Assembly: GCA_963709505.1 (NCBI GenBank) | Contig: CAVPXC010000001.1 | Span: forward strand, 151,924-215,923 | Source: CAVPXC01 sp963709505 | GTDB taxonomy: Bacteria > Chloroflexota > Anaerolineae > JAAEKA01 | Direction of reading: 5' to 3' | Length of the DNA stretch: 64,000 bases | In this document: positions 18,241 to 25,740 of the stretch, piece after piece | Layout: each line of letters begins with the position of its first letter | Position numbering within the stretch: the stretch's first letter is position 1 | Made by a program: the position numbers and the translations under genes | The notes under the pieces: model-generated | Seen by the model: only the letters and a program-made list of their open reading frames with translations | Databases searched by the model: none | What the model was told of the DNA's origin: nothing

Positions 18241-18260
18241 CTAGTACCCAAACGGGTCAT
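18241..18260. promoter_or_regulatory. Operator-like 20-bp element upstream of the antiporter gene (copy 2)
   Basis: CTAGTACCCAAACGGGTCAT, one mismatch from 16734-16753, with the dyad ACCC-AAAC-GGGT. It lies 111 bases before the antiporter start. Confidence 0.5.
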
Positions 18261-18278
18261 TTTTGAGAGAGCGTGTAT

Positions 18279-18317
18279 CTGGTCAGCCCGGTGAATTCCA
18301 TTCACCGGGCTGACCAG
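18279..18317. terminator. Perfect 18-bp hairpin after the O-methyltransferase gene
   Basis: CTGGTCAGCCCGGTGAAT and its exact complement around a 3-base loop. It lies 60 bases past the O-methyltransferase stop on the minus strand. There is no T tract, so it may be a stability hairpin rather than a classical terminator. Confidence 0.6.
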
Positions 18318-18376
18318 TTACGAGAACGTTACTACATCCCTGCCAATCGGTGCCCCAATCCACCTCAGGAATCGCA

Positions 18377-19042
18377 TCATTTCTTGAAGGCTACTGCCAG
18401 CCCGTCTCGGATCGGGAGGACGCTCAAGATCCAATCCGGACTGGTCGCAAGAAGGCGCGTCAGCTCGCGCACGCCGTGGGTGGCAACGTTCTGGTCGTAC
18501 GGGTCGAAGATGCGCCCATGCCACAGCATGTTGTCGACGATCAAGACGCCACCTGGCCGGAGTTTCTCGGCGATGGCCGGCAGAGAGTCCGGATAGCCAT
18601 CCTTGTTGACGTCGTTGAAAATCAAATCGAACGGGCCGGCCAACTCGCGCAGCACCTGCACTGCCTCGCCGACGTGATACTGCACGATCCCGGCAAAGCC
18701 GAGGCGACCCAGATGTTGCTGCGCCTGCTGCGACAGTTCCTCGTCCCACACGATGTGATGAACGACACCACCGCCCGCATCACCTCCGCCTTGGGCAAGG
18801 TTCTCGTGGACGGCATGGGCGAACCAGGCGGTTGAGTAGCCATAGCCGGAACCTAGCTCGCAGATACGCCGCGCACCGATCATGCGCGCAATCTGGTAGC
18901 AGATGTAGCCGGCTGCCGGGCCGACGATGGGGAAAGCGGTCTGCTCGGCGTAAGCTTCCATGGCTTGCATCTCGACCGGCCGGGGCGGCACGAGGCTCGT
19001 CAGGTAGTCCTGTGTTTGGTCATAATCAAGTTCGTTTGGCAT
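18377..19042 (-). CDS. SAM-dependent O-methyltransferase (family 3, catechol-OMT-like)
   Basis: 221 residues from ATG at 19042; the much longer open frame upstream is an overlap with degV in another frame. The SAM-binding motif I is ICELGSGYGYSTAWFA near residue 60, followed by FDLIFNDVNKDGYPDSL (metal and SAM site) and GGVLIVDNMLWHG. These three blocks define the class I cation-dependent O-methyltransferases. The methyl acceptor is unknown. It starts 32 bases after degV, probably in one operon. Confidence 0.9.
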   Translation of the reverse strand: MPNELDYDQTQDYLTSLVPPRPVEMQAMEAYAEQTAFPIVGPAAGYICYQIARMIGARRICELGSGYGYSTAWFAHAVHENLAQGGGDAGGGVVHHIVWDEELSQQAQQHLGRLGFAGIVQYHVGEAVQVLRELAGPFDLIFNDVNKDGYPDSLPAIAEKLRPGGVLIVDNMLWHGRIFDPYDQNVATHGVRELTRLLATSPDWILSVLPIRDGLAVAFKK

Positions 19043-19074
19043 TGGGTCCTTCGTCTCCAGTATCAAGAAATCGG

Positions 19075-19944
19075 TTATCCCGGCATGAGATCTTCGACCA
19101 GGTCCATCGGCATCACGGCTGCGCCCACAATCCCTGGCCCCGTGTGTACGCCAAGCACCGGGGTAACGAGGAGGGTTTCCAGCTTGACGACGGTCAACTT
19201 GTCGATCAGCCGGTCGGCCAACGTGTTTGCCTGGTCGGCGAACTGCCCGTGCAGCGTGATCACCCAGACCGGCATGTTGCCATAGAGACCATGCAGGTGA
19301 TCGGAGATGGCCGTCAGAGCTTGGGAGATGTTGCGGCTCTTGGTGACAGTGCTGTACTTGCCATCGGCGTGTTCGACGCGAATCACCGGCTTGATCTTGA
19401 GCAGAGAGCCGGCGAGCGCCTGCACCCGGCCGATCCGGCCGCCGTGCGCCAGGTAGTCGAGCGTTTCCAGCGTGAACACGACCTCTGTCTTGGCCCGTAT
19501 GTCCGCCAGCCGCTGTTGGATCGCCGGCATCGTCCACCCTGCTCTCGCCGCCTGGGCCGCCGCCAATACCTGAAAGCGCTCGCCGCCGGACAGAGTCAAG
19601 GTGTCCCAGGCGGTCACGTCGATCTCAGGCGTTACATCGGCGGCGCCTAACTGGGCGGCTTGCCAGGTTCCGCTCAAGCCGGATGAGATATGGATCGACA
19701 AGACCTGTTTGTCGCTCTCGGCAACTCGCCGGTAGATATCGGCGAAGACGCCGCTGGAGGGCTGGGCCGTGGTCGGTATGACCGGATAGATGGCCTTTAG
19801 CCGATTGTAGAAATCATCCGGGGTGATCTCTGAGGAACTGATCTCTCCATCTGGAAAGTTGATCGTCATGGGCGCCTCGGCAACGCCGAGCGCTTGTAGC
19901 TCCGCCGAAGTCATTTGTGCTGCGCTGTCGGTAACAATTTTCAT
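19075..19944 (-). CDS. DegV family fatty-acid-binding protein
   Basis: 289 residues from ATG at 19944 (GAAAGGTCTATCCC upstream); an earlier in-frame start at 19980 lacks a site. It begins MKIVTDSAAQMTSAEL, the DegV signature. The internal block YPVIPTTAQPSSGVFADIY and the SSGLSGTWQAAQLG motif are the lipid head-group site of the family. DegV/FakB proteins bind fatty acids and present them to the kinase FakA to make acyl-phosphate. No fakA (dihydroxyacetone-kinase-like) is in this window, so partnership is inferred from the family only. Confidence 0.94.
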   Translation of the reverse strand: MKIVTDSAAQMTSAELQALGVAEAPMTINFPDGEISSSEITPDDFYNRLKAIYPVIPTTAQPSSGVFADIYRRVAESDKQVLSIHISSGLSGTWQAAQLGAADVTPEIDVTAWDTLTLSGGERFQVLAAAQAARAGWTMPAIQQRLADIRAKTEVVFTLETLDYLAHGGRIGRVQALAGSLLKIKPVIRVEHADGKYSTVTKSRNISQALTAISDHLHGLYGNMPVWVITLHGQFADQANTLADRLIDKLTVVKLETLLVTPVLGVHTGPGIVGAAVMPMDLVEDLMPG

Positions 19945-20022
19945 GGGATAGACCTTTCGGGAATTGAATTTTGGCGGCAACGCGCCAGTTCATCTTCAAC
20001 GAGTCGCTATGTCGTTACCTTA

Positions 20023-20235
20023 TCAGGCTGTATCTATACCGTCCCATAGCTCAGACACCGGTCTCGTCTGTCCAAAAATGACTTCTTGCCATCCTTGCCG
20101 AAAGCTAGCTTCTGCCGGCTTTGCGAGTTGTGGCTCGTGACCGGATGGTTTACCAACATAAGGCTTCACTGTACACAACATCACCCGCTCTTCAACCTCT
20201 TCCCTGGCAACCTCAAACAGGGCTAAAGTCATCAT
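20023..20235 (-). CDS. Small orphan protein, possibly antitoxin-like
   Basis: 70 residues (MMTLALFEVAREEVEERV, ending SELWDGIDTA). The C-terminal helix SFRQGWQEVIFGQTRPVSEL resembles the tail of small antitoxin-like proteins I have seen in cyanobacteria and Chloroflexota, but I cannot name a family. A good promoter lies at 20307-20335 and GAGGA precedes the start, which argues that it is real. No toxin partner is adjacent; the next gene downstream is degV. Confidence 0.55.
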   Translation of the reverse strand: MMTLALFEVAREEVEERVMLCTVKPYVGKPSGHEPQLAKPAEASFRQGWQEVIFGQTRPVSELWDGIDTA

Positions 20236-20306
20236 CGTCGTTGTTCCTCACACTCCATCAGATAGCTTATCTCCGAAGGATTTGGTTCGTAATCAGTCTG
20301 GTTGGC

Positions 20307-20335
20307 AGTATAGCACAAATCCTAGGCACGGGCAA
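20307..20335 (-). promoter_or_regulatory. Sigma70-type promoter for the small orphan gene
   Basis: On the minus strand TTGCCC, 17 bases, TATACT; about 70 bases upstream of the start at 20235. Confidence 0.6.
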
Positions 20336-20363
20336 TCGCTCGGGTTTCTAGCTCAGGGCCATG

Positions 20364-20891
20364 CTATTCGTCTACCAGCATCGAGGCGCGACGTTTTTCG
20401 GCTTGCACCACGATATCCGCTTGCCGGATCAACTTACCCAAGCCGCGCGGACAGGTGATCGTCGAGCCGGGCGGCGCGTACTTCGCCGGCAAGGGCGTTG
20501 GCTGTCTATTTGAGGCGACGTTGAAGCAAGGGGAATACTGCTCGATTAAAAGCTGTTCGGCTGCGTTGAGGTCGTTGTCCACTGGGTCGAATGGGTTGGA
20601 GCGGGAGCTAAGCAGCTCGATCACGAACTTCATCGAGGCTGGCCAGTTGCACAGAATGAAGCGTCCCACCATCGAGCGGCCCTTGAAGCCATCGAGAATA
20701 TGCCGCCAGACGCGGTCGAATGCGACGTACGATTGCCCCACGTAAAAGACGACGTGTTCGTCGCGAAACAGGTAGAGGTCGAACGGCCGCCACCCGGGCG
20801 GACAGCATTGTTCGGTGACAAGGAATTCTTTCACCGATACAAGCACGCGATCGGTTGCTGGATTGTCAGACCGGTCAACAAAATCTATCAT
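20364..20891 (-). CDS. GIY-YIG-like nuclease domain protein
   Basis: 175 residues; the ATG at 20891 overlaps the stop of the upstream gene (ATGA), so the two are coupled. HVVFYVGQSYVAFDRVWRH near residue 47 corresponds to the GIY-YIG core (Y-V-G then R and H). AAEQLLIEQYSPCFNVA near residue 120 matches the usual terminal Glu and P-x-F/Y-N block. It lacks extra DNA-binding domains. Such single-domain proteins are nucleases or structural relatives. The coupling with a beta-propeller-like gene is unusual and the joint role is unknown. Confidence 0.6.
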   Translation of the reverse strand: MIDFVDRSDNPATDRVLVSVKEFLVTEQCCPPGWRPFDLYLFRDEHVVFYVGQSYVAFDRVWRHILDGFKGRSMVGRFILCNWPASMKFVIELLSSRSNPFDPVDNDLNAAEQLLIEQYSPCFNVASNRQPTPLPAKYAPPGSTITCPRGLGKLIRQADIVVQAEKRRASMLVDE

Positions 20892-21775
20892 AGGGCGGAA
20901 GGAAGTCTGAAGATATGAATTGACTGGTCGCGCTTTTCGCACTTCGCGTGCTGCTCGCCGGGCTTCATACGATCTGAGACGGCCACAAACGTTGAGTTGT
21001 CCAGCCACGAGATGCCTTCGACGGTGCAGTACTTGACCCGGCCCTTTTTCCTGCTGCGAGGAAAACGAAAAACCGTGCCGTCATCCACGACCTCCCACCG
21101 TTCGGGGTCGAGCCTGCCCACCCACAGCTCGGCCGATGTCTGCGAAACGACGGCCAGACGGTCGCCGCGGACGGCCACTGCGGCGAAGTCGATGAAGTCG
21201 AGGCTCTCGGGTAAAGCAATCGTGGTTATACTCCGCCATGCGCCATCTTGCTTCTGGAGGACGTGGATGCGTCCTCCGCCAGGCTTGCGTCCTTCCGCGC
21301 CCCCCTGGCAGCGGTTGCCCTCGCACAACCCTAAGACGGTGTCAGAGTCGCCCCGAGAGAGATAGACAATGCCTTCGAGGCCCTTGTTCTCCTGCTCGAA
21401 AGTCACGTCCACCCAACAGGTCTCAAGATAATCAAAGCTGCCGGTATATTCCTCGATCTGCGGCCGAAAGCCACCATCCGGGTGTGGCATGGCCTCGACC
21501 AGCGTGTAGTAGCGCTGGGCCCGATCGTTAAAAGTGATATCCTCAAAGCCACAGACGCCGTCGGGGCGGCCCACCATGCAATTGTCGGGTGTTACTGCGA
21601 AGTTTGCGTCGATAGAGGCGATGGTCGAGACGTTGTCGAAGATGACGTGAAAGTGTCCATCGTGCGCGAGAACGCCACTGGCCTCCAGCCGGCTGCCGGC
21701 ATCGCAGCCGGGCAGCAGGCGCCAGAGCTTGGTTTCCTGTACGAGTTCAAGGGTGAGAGGCTCCAGGTTTGACAT
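20888..21775 (-). CDS. Hypothetical protein, probable beta-propeller
   Basis: 295 residues (MSNLEPLTLELVQETKLW). No signal peptide or membrane helix. Repeated short blocks such as GFEDITFNDRAQRYYTLVE, GLEGIVYLSRGDSDTVLGL, DFAAVAVRGDRLAVVSQ and VEGISWLDNSTFVAVSD look like successive blades of a propeller of the SdiA-regulated / phytase-like type. A Cys-rich loop lies mid-protein (LCEGNRCQGG). I cannot assign a substrate. It is coupled to the GIY-YIG-like gene. Confidence 0.65.
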   Translation of the reverse strand: MSNLEPLTLELVQETKLWRLLPGCDAGSRLEASGVLAHDGHFHVIFDNVSTIASIDANFAVTPDNCMVGRPDGVCGFEDITFNDRAQRYYTLVEAMPHPDGGFRPQIEEYTGSFDYLETCWVDVTFEQENKGLEGIVYLSRGDSDTVLGLCEGNRCQGGAEGRKPGGGRIHVLQKQDGAWRSITTIALPESLDFIDFAAVAVRGDRLAVVSQTSAELWVGRLDPERWEVVDDGTVFRFPRSRKKGRVKYCTVEGISWLDNSTFVAVSDRMKPGEQHAKCEKRDQSIHIFRLPSAL

Positions 21776-21804
21776 GGCTCAGTGATCGTGTTGTGTCAAC
21801 GCTT

Positions 21805-22095
21805 TTAGCCAATCGCGTTAGCGGATTTCGGGACTAAACTGATCAGGGAGCGCAACACAGCATTGACACTGTCCGAATCAGGAAAATACTGGCGTACGTC
21901 TGGGGCCAGTACCACTACGCCTTCGCCAGGTTTCACTTCCGTTACGCTACTTGTTCCGTCCGCATAATGAATGGTGACCGTATACCCGCGTTGAAGATCC
22001 TTGTAGTGTTTACCTTGAACGCCACCCAAAAAGTCGTACTCGAGCCGCATGTCGTCTTCTATCGGTTTGTCAGTGTCAGTTGCTGATTCCTTCAT
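21805..22095 (-). CDS. Small conserved protein, antitoxin-like (MRLEYDF..GGVQGK type)
   Basis: 96 residues from ATG at 22095, behind AACGGAGATACT; the longer frame to 22194 has no site. MRLEYDFLGGVQGKHYKD and LAPDVRQYFPDSDSVNAVLR are the two halves of a small protein common in cyanobacteria and Chloroflexota, where it usually accompanies a toxin. Here a segment (RGYTVTIHYADGTSSVTEV) separates the halves and no toxin lies next to it. A promoter at 22157-22185 supports independent expression. Role is inference. Confidence 0.65.
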   Translation of the reverse strand: MKESATDTDKPIEDDMRLEYDFLGGVQGKHYKDLQRGYTVTIHYADGTSSVTEVKPGEGVVVLAPDVRQYFPDSDSVNAVLRSLISLVPKSANAIG

Positions 22096-22156
22096 AGTAT
22101 CTCCGTTCCAAGAGGGTCGCTTTGCGACAACTAATGATTCGAGTGTTGTTACCACG

Positions 22157-22185
22157 ATCATAGCACAACTACCCACAGTGAACAA
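22157..22185 (-). promoter_or_regulatory. Sigma70-type promoter for the small antitoxin-like gene
   Basis: Minus strand TTGTTC, 17 bases, TATGAT, about 62 bases before the ATG at 22095. Confidence 0.55.
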
Positions 22186-22285
22186 TCGTCTCATCCGCGT
22201 TCAACCAAAATGACAGTCCACGGCCTCAGTAGATACCCTTTCCGTAAGCCGGGACTGTCATTTTCTGCACTTGCCAACCCTGCGA

Positions 22286-24079
22286 TCAGATCAGGGCCTT
22301 CGTTCCAATGACGTCCTGCGCCATCACCAGAAACTCGTCCAGGCTCATGTTGCCTCTGCGGTCGCCCGTTCGCAGTCGCAGGTTGACCTGCCCTTGCTCC
22401 TGTTCCTGATCGCCCAACACCAGCATGTACGGGACCTTCATGAGCTGGGCGTCGCGTACCTTGGCCTGCATGCGGTCGCTGCCATCGTGTACCTGCACCC
22501 GCAGCCCGGCAGCCTTCAGTCGATCGGCGACTTCGTGGGCGTAACCGTTGTTGCGGTCCGTGATGGGGATCACGGACACCTGCACCGGGTGCAGCCAGGC
22601 CGGAAACGCGCCGGCGTAGTGCTCGATCAGTACGGCGAAGAAACGCTCCATGCTGCCCAGCAGTGCGCGGTGAATCATGTAGGGGCGATGCTGCTGCCCA
22701 TCTTCGCCGACGTAGTGCAGGTCGAAACGCTCGGGCAGGTTGAAGTCGAACTGAATCGTGCTGAGCTGCCATTCCCTGCCCAGCGCGTCCAACATCTTTA
22801 GATCGATTTTTGGGCCGTAGAACGCGCCGCCGCCTTCGTCTATTTCGTATCGGATGCTCGCTCGCTTGAGTGCCTCCTCCAGTGCCATCTCCGCAGCGAC
22901 CCACATGTCGTCCGGGCCAACGGCTTTGGCCGGTTTCGTGCTCAGATAAGCGTTGAATTCGGTGAAGCCGAAGCTGCGGAGGATGTAAAGGCAGAAGTTG
23001 AGCACCCGATCAATCTCTGCCGGCATCTGATCGGTTCGGCAGAAGAGGTGGGCATCGTCCTGTGTGAAGCCGCGCACGCGTGCCAGGCCGTGCAGCACCC
23101 CGCTGCGTTCAAAGCGGTAGACCGTGCCCCACTCCGCCATGCGGATGGGCAGGTCGCGGTAGCTGCGCACTTTGCTGGCGAAGATGTTGACGTGGAACGG
23201 GCAATTCATCGGCTTGAGATAGTACTCTTGCCCTTCGATTTCGATCGGCGAGTACATGTTCTCCTTGTAGAAGTCCAGGTGCCCGCTGGTCTCCCACAGT
23301 TTGGCGCGGCCGATGTGCGGCGTGTAGACCATGACGTAGCCATGCGCCAGATGCTCTTGCTTGCAGAAGTCCTCGGCCAGGTGACGCATAAGAGCGCCGT
23401 TAGGGTGCCATAGGATTAGCCCACCGCCCACGTCGTCCGAGTCGGCGCTGAACAGGTCCAACTCCTTGCCGAGCTTGCGATGGTCGCGTTTCTTAGCTTC
23501 TTCGAGCCGGTTGAGATAGTCGGCCAGCAGCTTCTTGTTGGGCCAGGCCGTGCCGTAGATGCGCTGCAACATAGGCCGCTTCTCGTCGCCGCGCCAATAC
23601 GCGCCGGCCGTGGCGAGAAGCTTGAAGCCGTCAGGTGGTATCTGGCCCGTGTGTTCGACATGCGGCCCGCGACAGAGGTCCTCGAATGTGTCGTGCCTGT
23701 AGGTGCTGATGACGGGCGCCTCGGCGAGCGGGTTGCCGTACTCGTCGAATCCGCCGCGCTCTAACCCGTCGATTAACTCGATTTTATATGGCTGGTCGGC
23801 ATACAACGCCTTGGCTTCTTCGGCGCTGACCTGGCGGTATTGGAACGGATACTTGCCGCCGATGATCTGGCGCATGCGCTTCTCGATCGTCTCCAGGTCC
23901 TCTGGCGTTAGCGACCGCGGCAGGTCGAAATCGTAGTAGAAGCCGTCCTCGATCGGTGGACCGATCGCGATGCGCGCCTCGCCGGGGAACATCTCCATCA
24001 CGGCCTGCGCCATGACGTGCGCTGCGCTGTGGCGGAGCTTGTACAGGTCGTCTTTCGCCAAATCACTTGACTTTGCCAT
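22286..24079 (-). CDS. thrS: Threonyl-tRNA synthetase, short form lacking the TGS domain
   Basis: 597 residues from ATG at 24079 (ACAAGGAGAACGATC upstream). It charges tRNA-Thr. The protein starts directly at the N2 region (HSAAHVMAQAVMEMFPG), so the N-terminal TGS domain of about 60 residues in E. coli ThrRS is absent. Zinc and active-site blocks are present: LKPMNCPFHVNIF (Cys), RVRGFTQDDAHLFC (His) and HRALLGSMERFF (motif 3 region). The anticodon-binding domain (VSVIPITDRNNGYAHEVAD, LVLGDQEQEQG) is complete. Expression is controlled by a T-box leader (24100-24515). Confidence 0.97.
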   Translation of the reverse strand: MAKSSDLAKDDLYKLRHSAAHVMAQAVMEMFPGEARIAIGPPIEDGFYYDFDLPRSLTPEDLETIEKRMRQIIGGKYPFQYRQVSAEEAKALYADQPYKIELIDGLERGGFDEYGNPLAEAPVISTYRHDTFEDLCRGPHVEHTGQIPPDGFKLLATAGAYWRGDEKRPMLQRIYGTAWPNKKLLADYLNRLEEAKKRDHRKLGKELDLFSADSDDVGGGLILWHPNGALMRHLAEDFCKQEHLAHGYVMVYTPHIGRAKLWETSGHLDFYKENMYSPIEIEGQEYYLKPMNCPFHVNIFASKVRSYRDLPIRMAEWGTVYRFERSGVLHGLARVRGFTQDDAHLFCRTDQMPAEIDRVLNFCLYILRSFGFTEFNAYLSTKPAKAVGPDDMWVAAEMALEEALKRASIRYEIDEGGGAFYGPKIDLKMLDALGREWQLSTIQFDFNLPERFDLHYVGEDGQQHRPYMIHRALLGSMERFFAVLIEHYAGAFPAWLHPVQVSVIPITDRNNGYAHEVADRLKAAGLRVQVHDGSDRMQAKVRDAQLMKVPYMLVLGDQEQEQGQVNLRLRTGDRRGNMSLDEFLVMAQDVIGTKALI

Positions 24080-24186
24080 GATCGTTCTCCTTGTGTGAAT
24101 CAAAAACCCCCTCACCTGTTGGGGCGAGGGGGTTGATCACGCGGTTCCACCCAACTTGACGCGTCAGCGTCTATCCTAGCGATTTG

Positions 24187-24216
24187 ATTGGACCTTTTTT
24201 CCGAAAAAGGTCCAAT
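24187..24216. repeat. GGACC..GGTCC palindrome inside the T-box leader
   Basis: ATTGGACCTTTTTT and AAAAAGGTCCAAT arms around a short loop; third member of the family seen at 7716-7794 and 9051-9080. Confidence 0.9.
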
Positions 24217-24284
24217 CTGCGCTTCCATCCTGACGATCATCTCGTTGCGGCCAGTAACGGGGCCAACCGGGCCAGCTTAGTGAG

Positions 24285-24407
24285 TGAACAGTCAACGGTG
24301 ATCAGTAATCAGTAATCAGTGATCAGTGAACAGTGCTGAATGCCTTCGACTGTTTACTGTTTACTGCTTACCGTTTACTGTTTACTGTTTACTGCCTACT
24401 GTTCTGC
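24285..24407. repeat. Short tandem repeats (AGTAATC / TTTACTG heptamers) inside the T-box leader
   Basis: From 24285 to 24335 a 7-base unit repeats as AGTAATC/AGTGAAC/AGTGATC. From 24350 to 24407 another heptamer repeats as TTTACTG (minus: CAGTAAA), eight copies with small changes. This is like the short tandemly repeated repetitive sequences described in filamentous cyanobacteria. Confidence 0.85.
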
Positions 24408-24537
24408 CAGTCGCTCCCGGGGGGTTTTCGACGATGCTTGGCGGTGGAGGCTCTCAGCCAAAGGCTTCCACTTGCTGGCGCTTCGCTGGGCGTCTACTCG
24501 TCCCGGTCAACGCGTTGTGGTGTAGGGTTGTGTTGTC

Positions 24538-24565
24538 ATTATAGTGGCATCGAACGATTTGTCAA
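24538..24565 (-). promoter_or_regulatory. Strong promoter of the thrS T-box transcript
   Basis: Minus strand TTGACA, 16 bases, TATAAT: consensus boxes, placed about 25 bases upstream of the T-box Stem I and 460 bases before the thrS start. Confidence 0.8.
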
Positions 24566-24611
24566 GCGCGCTTTCCTGGCCCCGGCAGAATCAGATCGCA
24601 GACGTCACGAT

Positions 24612-24640
24612 TTGCTCAAAAAGAACACTTGTGCTACAAT
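24612..24640 (+). promoter_or_regulatory. Sigma70-type promoter of the HTH gene
   Basis: TTGCTC, 17 bases, TACAAT; 75 bases before the ATG at 24715. It is divergent from the thrS promoter. Confidence 0.6.
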
Positions 24641-24714
24641 CGATGCACTTGTAGATGCAGTTGTCCTGATCTCTGAGAAAACCCAGAATAGCGCCATTTT
24701 GGAGGGAGTTGACC

Positions 24715-25410
24715 ATGCGACCTAAGTCAGACAGACGATTGCTAGCCGAGCAGCTTCGGCGTGAAGAGGGGTTGTCGTACAACGAAATCGCTGCCAGGAC
24801 TGGGGTCAGCAAAAGTACCCTCTCCAACTGGTTGCGTGACATTCCACTAGCGCCCGAACATGAACAGCGATTGCAGGAACGTCTTTGGGCCAATCGAGCC
24901 GGGCTCGCAGCGCGAGCCTTGACGACCAACCGCAAACGATATGCTGAAGCTCGAGAAGTAGCTTGGGCCGGAGGTGTCTCGGTACTTCAACAAGTACCAA
25001 TGTGTCCGCCAATAGATGAACTGGCATTGGCGATGCTTTATCTTGGTGAGGGTTCAAAATCCCGGCATCAGGTTAAGATGGCCAGTATGGATGTCAAGAT
25101 TATGAGTTACTACGTTGATTCTCTGATACGACTGTACAACGTCGATGTCTGCCGTCTGTCCGCCAGACTCAATCTGGTAGAGGCGGCACGTTCTATCGAA
25201 TCTGAACTCAAGCTTTGGTGGAGTTCACATCTAGGTATTCCCCTTGAACGGTTCGTAAAGTCGCAATTTGATCCACGAAACGGTTCACTAGTTTTGACCC
25301 ACGACTATCATGGAGTTTGTACCGTGATCCTTGGCAATACCTATCTCCAGCAACGTTTGTTAGGGTTGGCCCAGGCATATCTGCAATATCATGCCGGGAA
25401 CCAGACATAA
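24715..25410 (+). CDS. HTH protein with homing-endonuclease-like domain
   Basis: 231 residues from ATG at 24715, eight bases after GGAGGG. Residues 18-42 (GLSYNEIAARTGVSKSTLSN) form a clear helix-turn-helix of the resolvase/Sigma-70 r4 type. The rest includes LALAMLYLGEGSKSRHQVK near residue 103, which resembles one LAGLIDADG helix with its acidic residue. Proteins with this HTH plus single LAGLIDADG-like layout are known as uncharacterised regulators or nucleases. No mobile element borders it and the function is unclear. It is transcribed away from thrS. Confidence 0.6.
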   Translation: MRPKSDRRLLAEQLRREEGLSYNEIAARTGVSKSTLSNWLRDIPLAPEHEQRLQERLWANRAGLAARALTTNRKRYAEAREVAWAGGVSVLQQVPMCPPIDELALAMLYLGEGSKSRHQVKMASMDVKIMSYYVDSLIRLYNVDVCRLSARLNLVEAARSIESELKLWWSSHLGIPLERFVKSQFDPRNGSLVLTHDYHGVCTVILGNTYLQQRLLGLAQAYLQYHAGNQT

Positions 25411-25422
25411 ACCTGAAATAAA

Positions 25423-25455
25423 GACACGGCTGACCATAACTGTCAGCCGTGTCTT
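25423..25455. terminator. Bidirectional terminator between the HTH gene and tRNA-Val
   Basis: AGACACGGCTGAC and GTCAGCCGTGTCT arms around ATAACT-like loop; on the minus strand the stem is followed by TTTATTT, a good terminator for the tRNA. Confidence 0.85.
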
Positions 25456-25459
25456 CTGG

Positions 25460-25534
25460 TGGGCGGTATAGGACTTGAACCTATGGCCTCCACGATGTCA
25501 ACGTGGCGCTACTAACCAACTGAGCTAACCGCCC
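25460..25534 (-). tRNA. tRNA-Val (anticodon GAC)
   Basis: Minus strand. GGGCGGT acceptor pairs with ACCGCCC, discriminator A at 25460, no encoded CCA. D arm AGCTCAGTTGGTTAG; anticodon arm CCACG-TTGACAT-CGTGG with anticodon GAC; T arm has GGTTCAAGTCC. About 75 bases. Its own promoter is at 25546-25574. Confidence 0.95.
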
Positions 25535-25545
25535 TAACGATAGTA

Positions 25546-25574
25546 ATTATATCACATACAGAAGTCGTAGGCAA
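25546..25574 (-). promoter_or_regulatory. Promoter of tRNA-Val
   Basis: Minus strand TTGCCT, 17 bases, TATAAT; 12 bases upstream of the mature tRNA 5' end. Confidence 0.75.
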
Positions 25575-25653
25575 AATCCTGTGCAACCGGCTTCGATGGG
25601 ACCACCACAAAACTACCGATAACTGACCCCTAACTGAGCAACCAGTGCAGCCT

Positions 25654-25682
25654 TTGACACGCGACCTTTCTCGTAGTATGAT
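25654..25682 (+). promoter_or_regulatory. Promoter of the toxin-antitoxin pair
   Basis: TTGACA, 17 bases, TATGAT; about 58 bases before the antitoxin ATG at 25741. Confidence 0.7.
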
Positions 25683-25740
25683 CGAATAGCAGATACGGTA
25701 TGAACAGTAGTATTCCTAGATCAAAGCAAGGAGACATACC

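Larger units (their letters stand above)
24100..24515 (-). promoter_or_regulatory. Threonine T-box riboswitch controlling thrS, enlarged by repeats
   Basis: On the minus strand the invariant antiterminator GGGTGGAACCGCG lies at 24141-24153. It is followed by a terminator with CCCCCTC and GAGGGGG arms and TTTTT, ending near 24105. Stem I begins with GGGACGAGTAGACG near 24504 and closes with ATCGTC near 24430. An ACC Thr codon at 24443-24445 is in the specifier region. Between Stem I and the antiterminator lie about 120 bases of tandem repeats and a GGACC..GGTCC palindrome, so the leader is roughly 400 bases rather than the usual 200-250. Uncharged tRNA-Thr should stabilise the antiterminator and allow transcription. 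Confidence 0.85.

Noticed and set aside
16878..18305. 475-codon minus-strand frame over the antiporter
   Set aside because: Another-frame shadow of a well recognised antiporter; Arg/Gly-rich.
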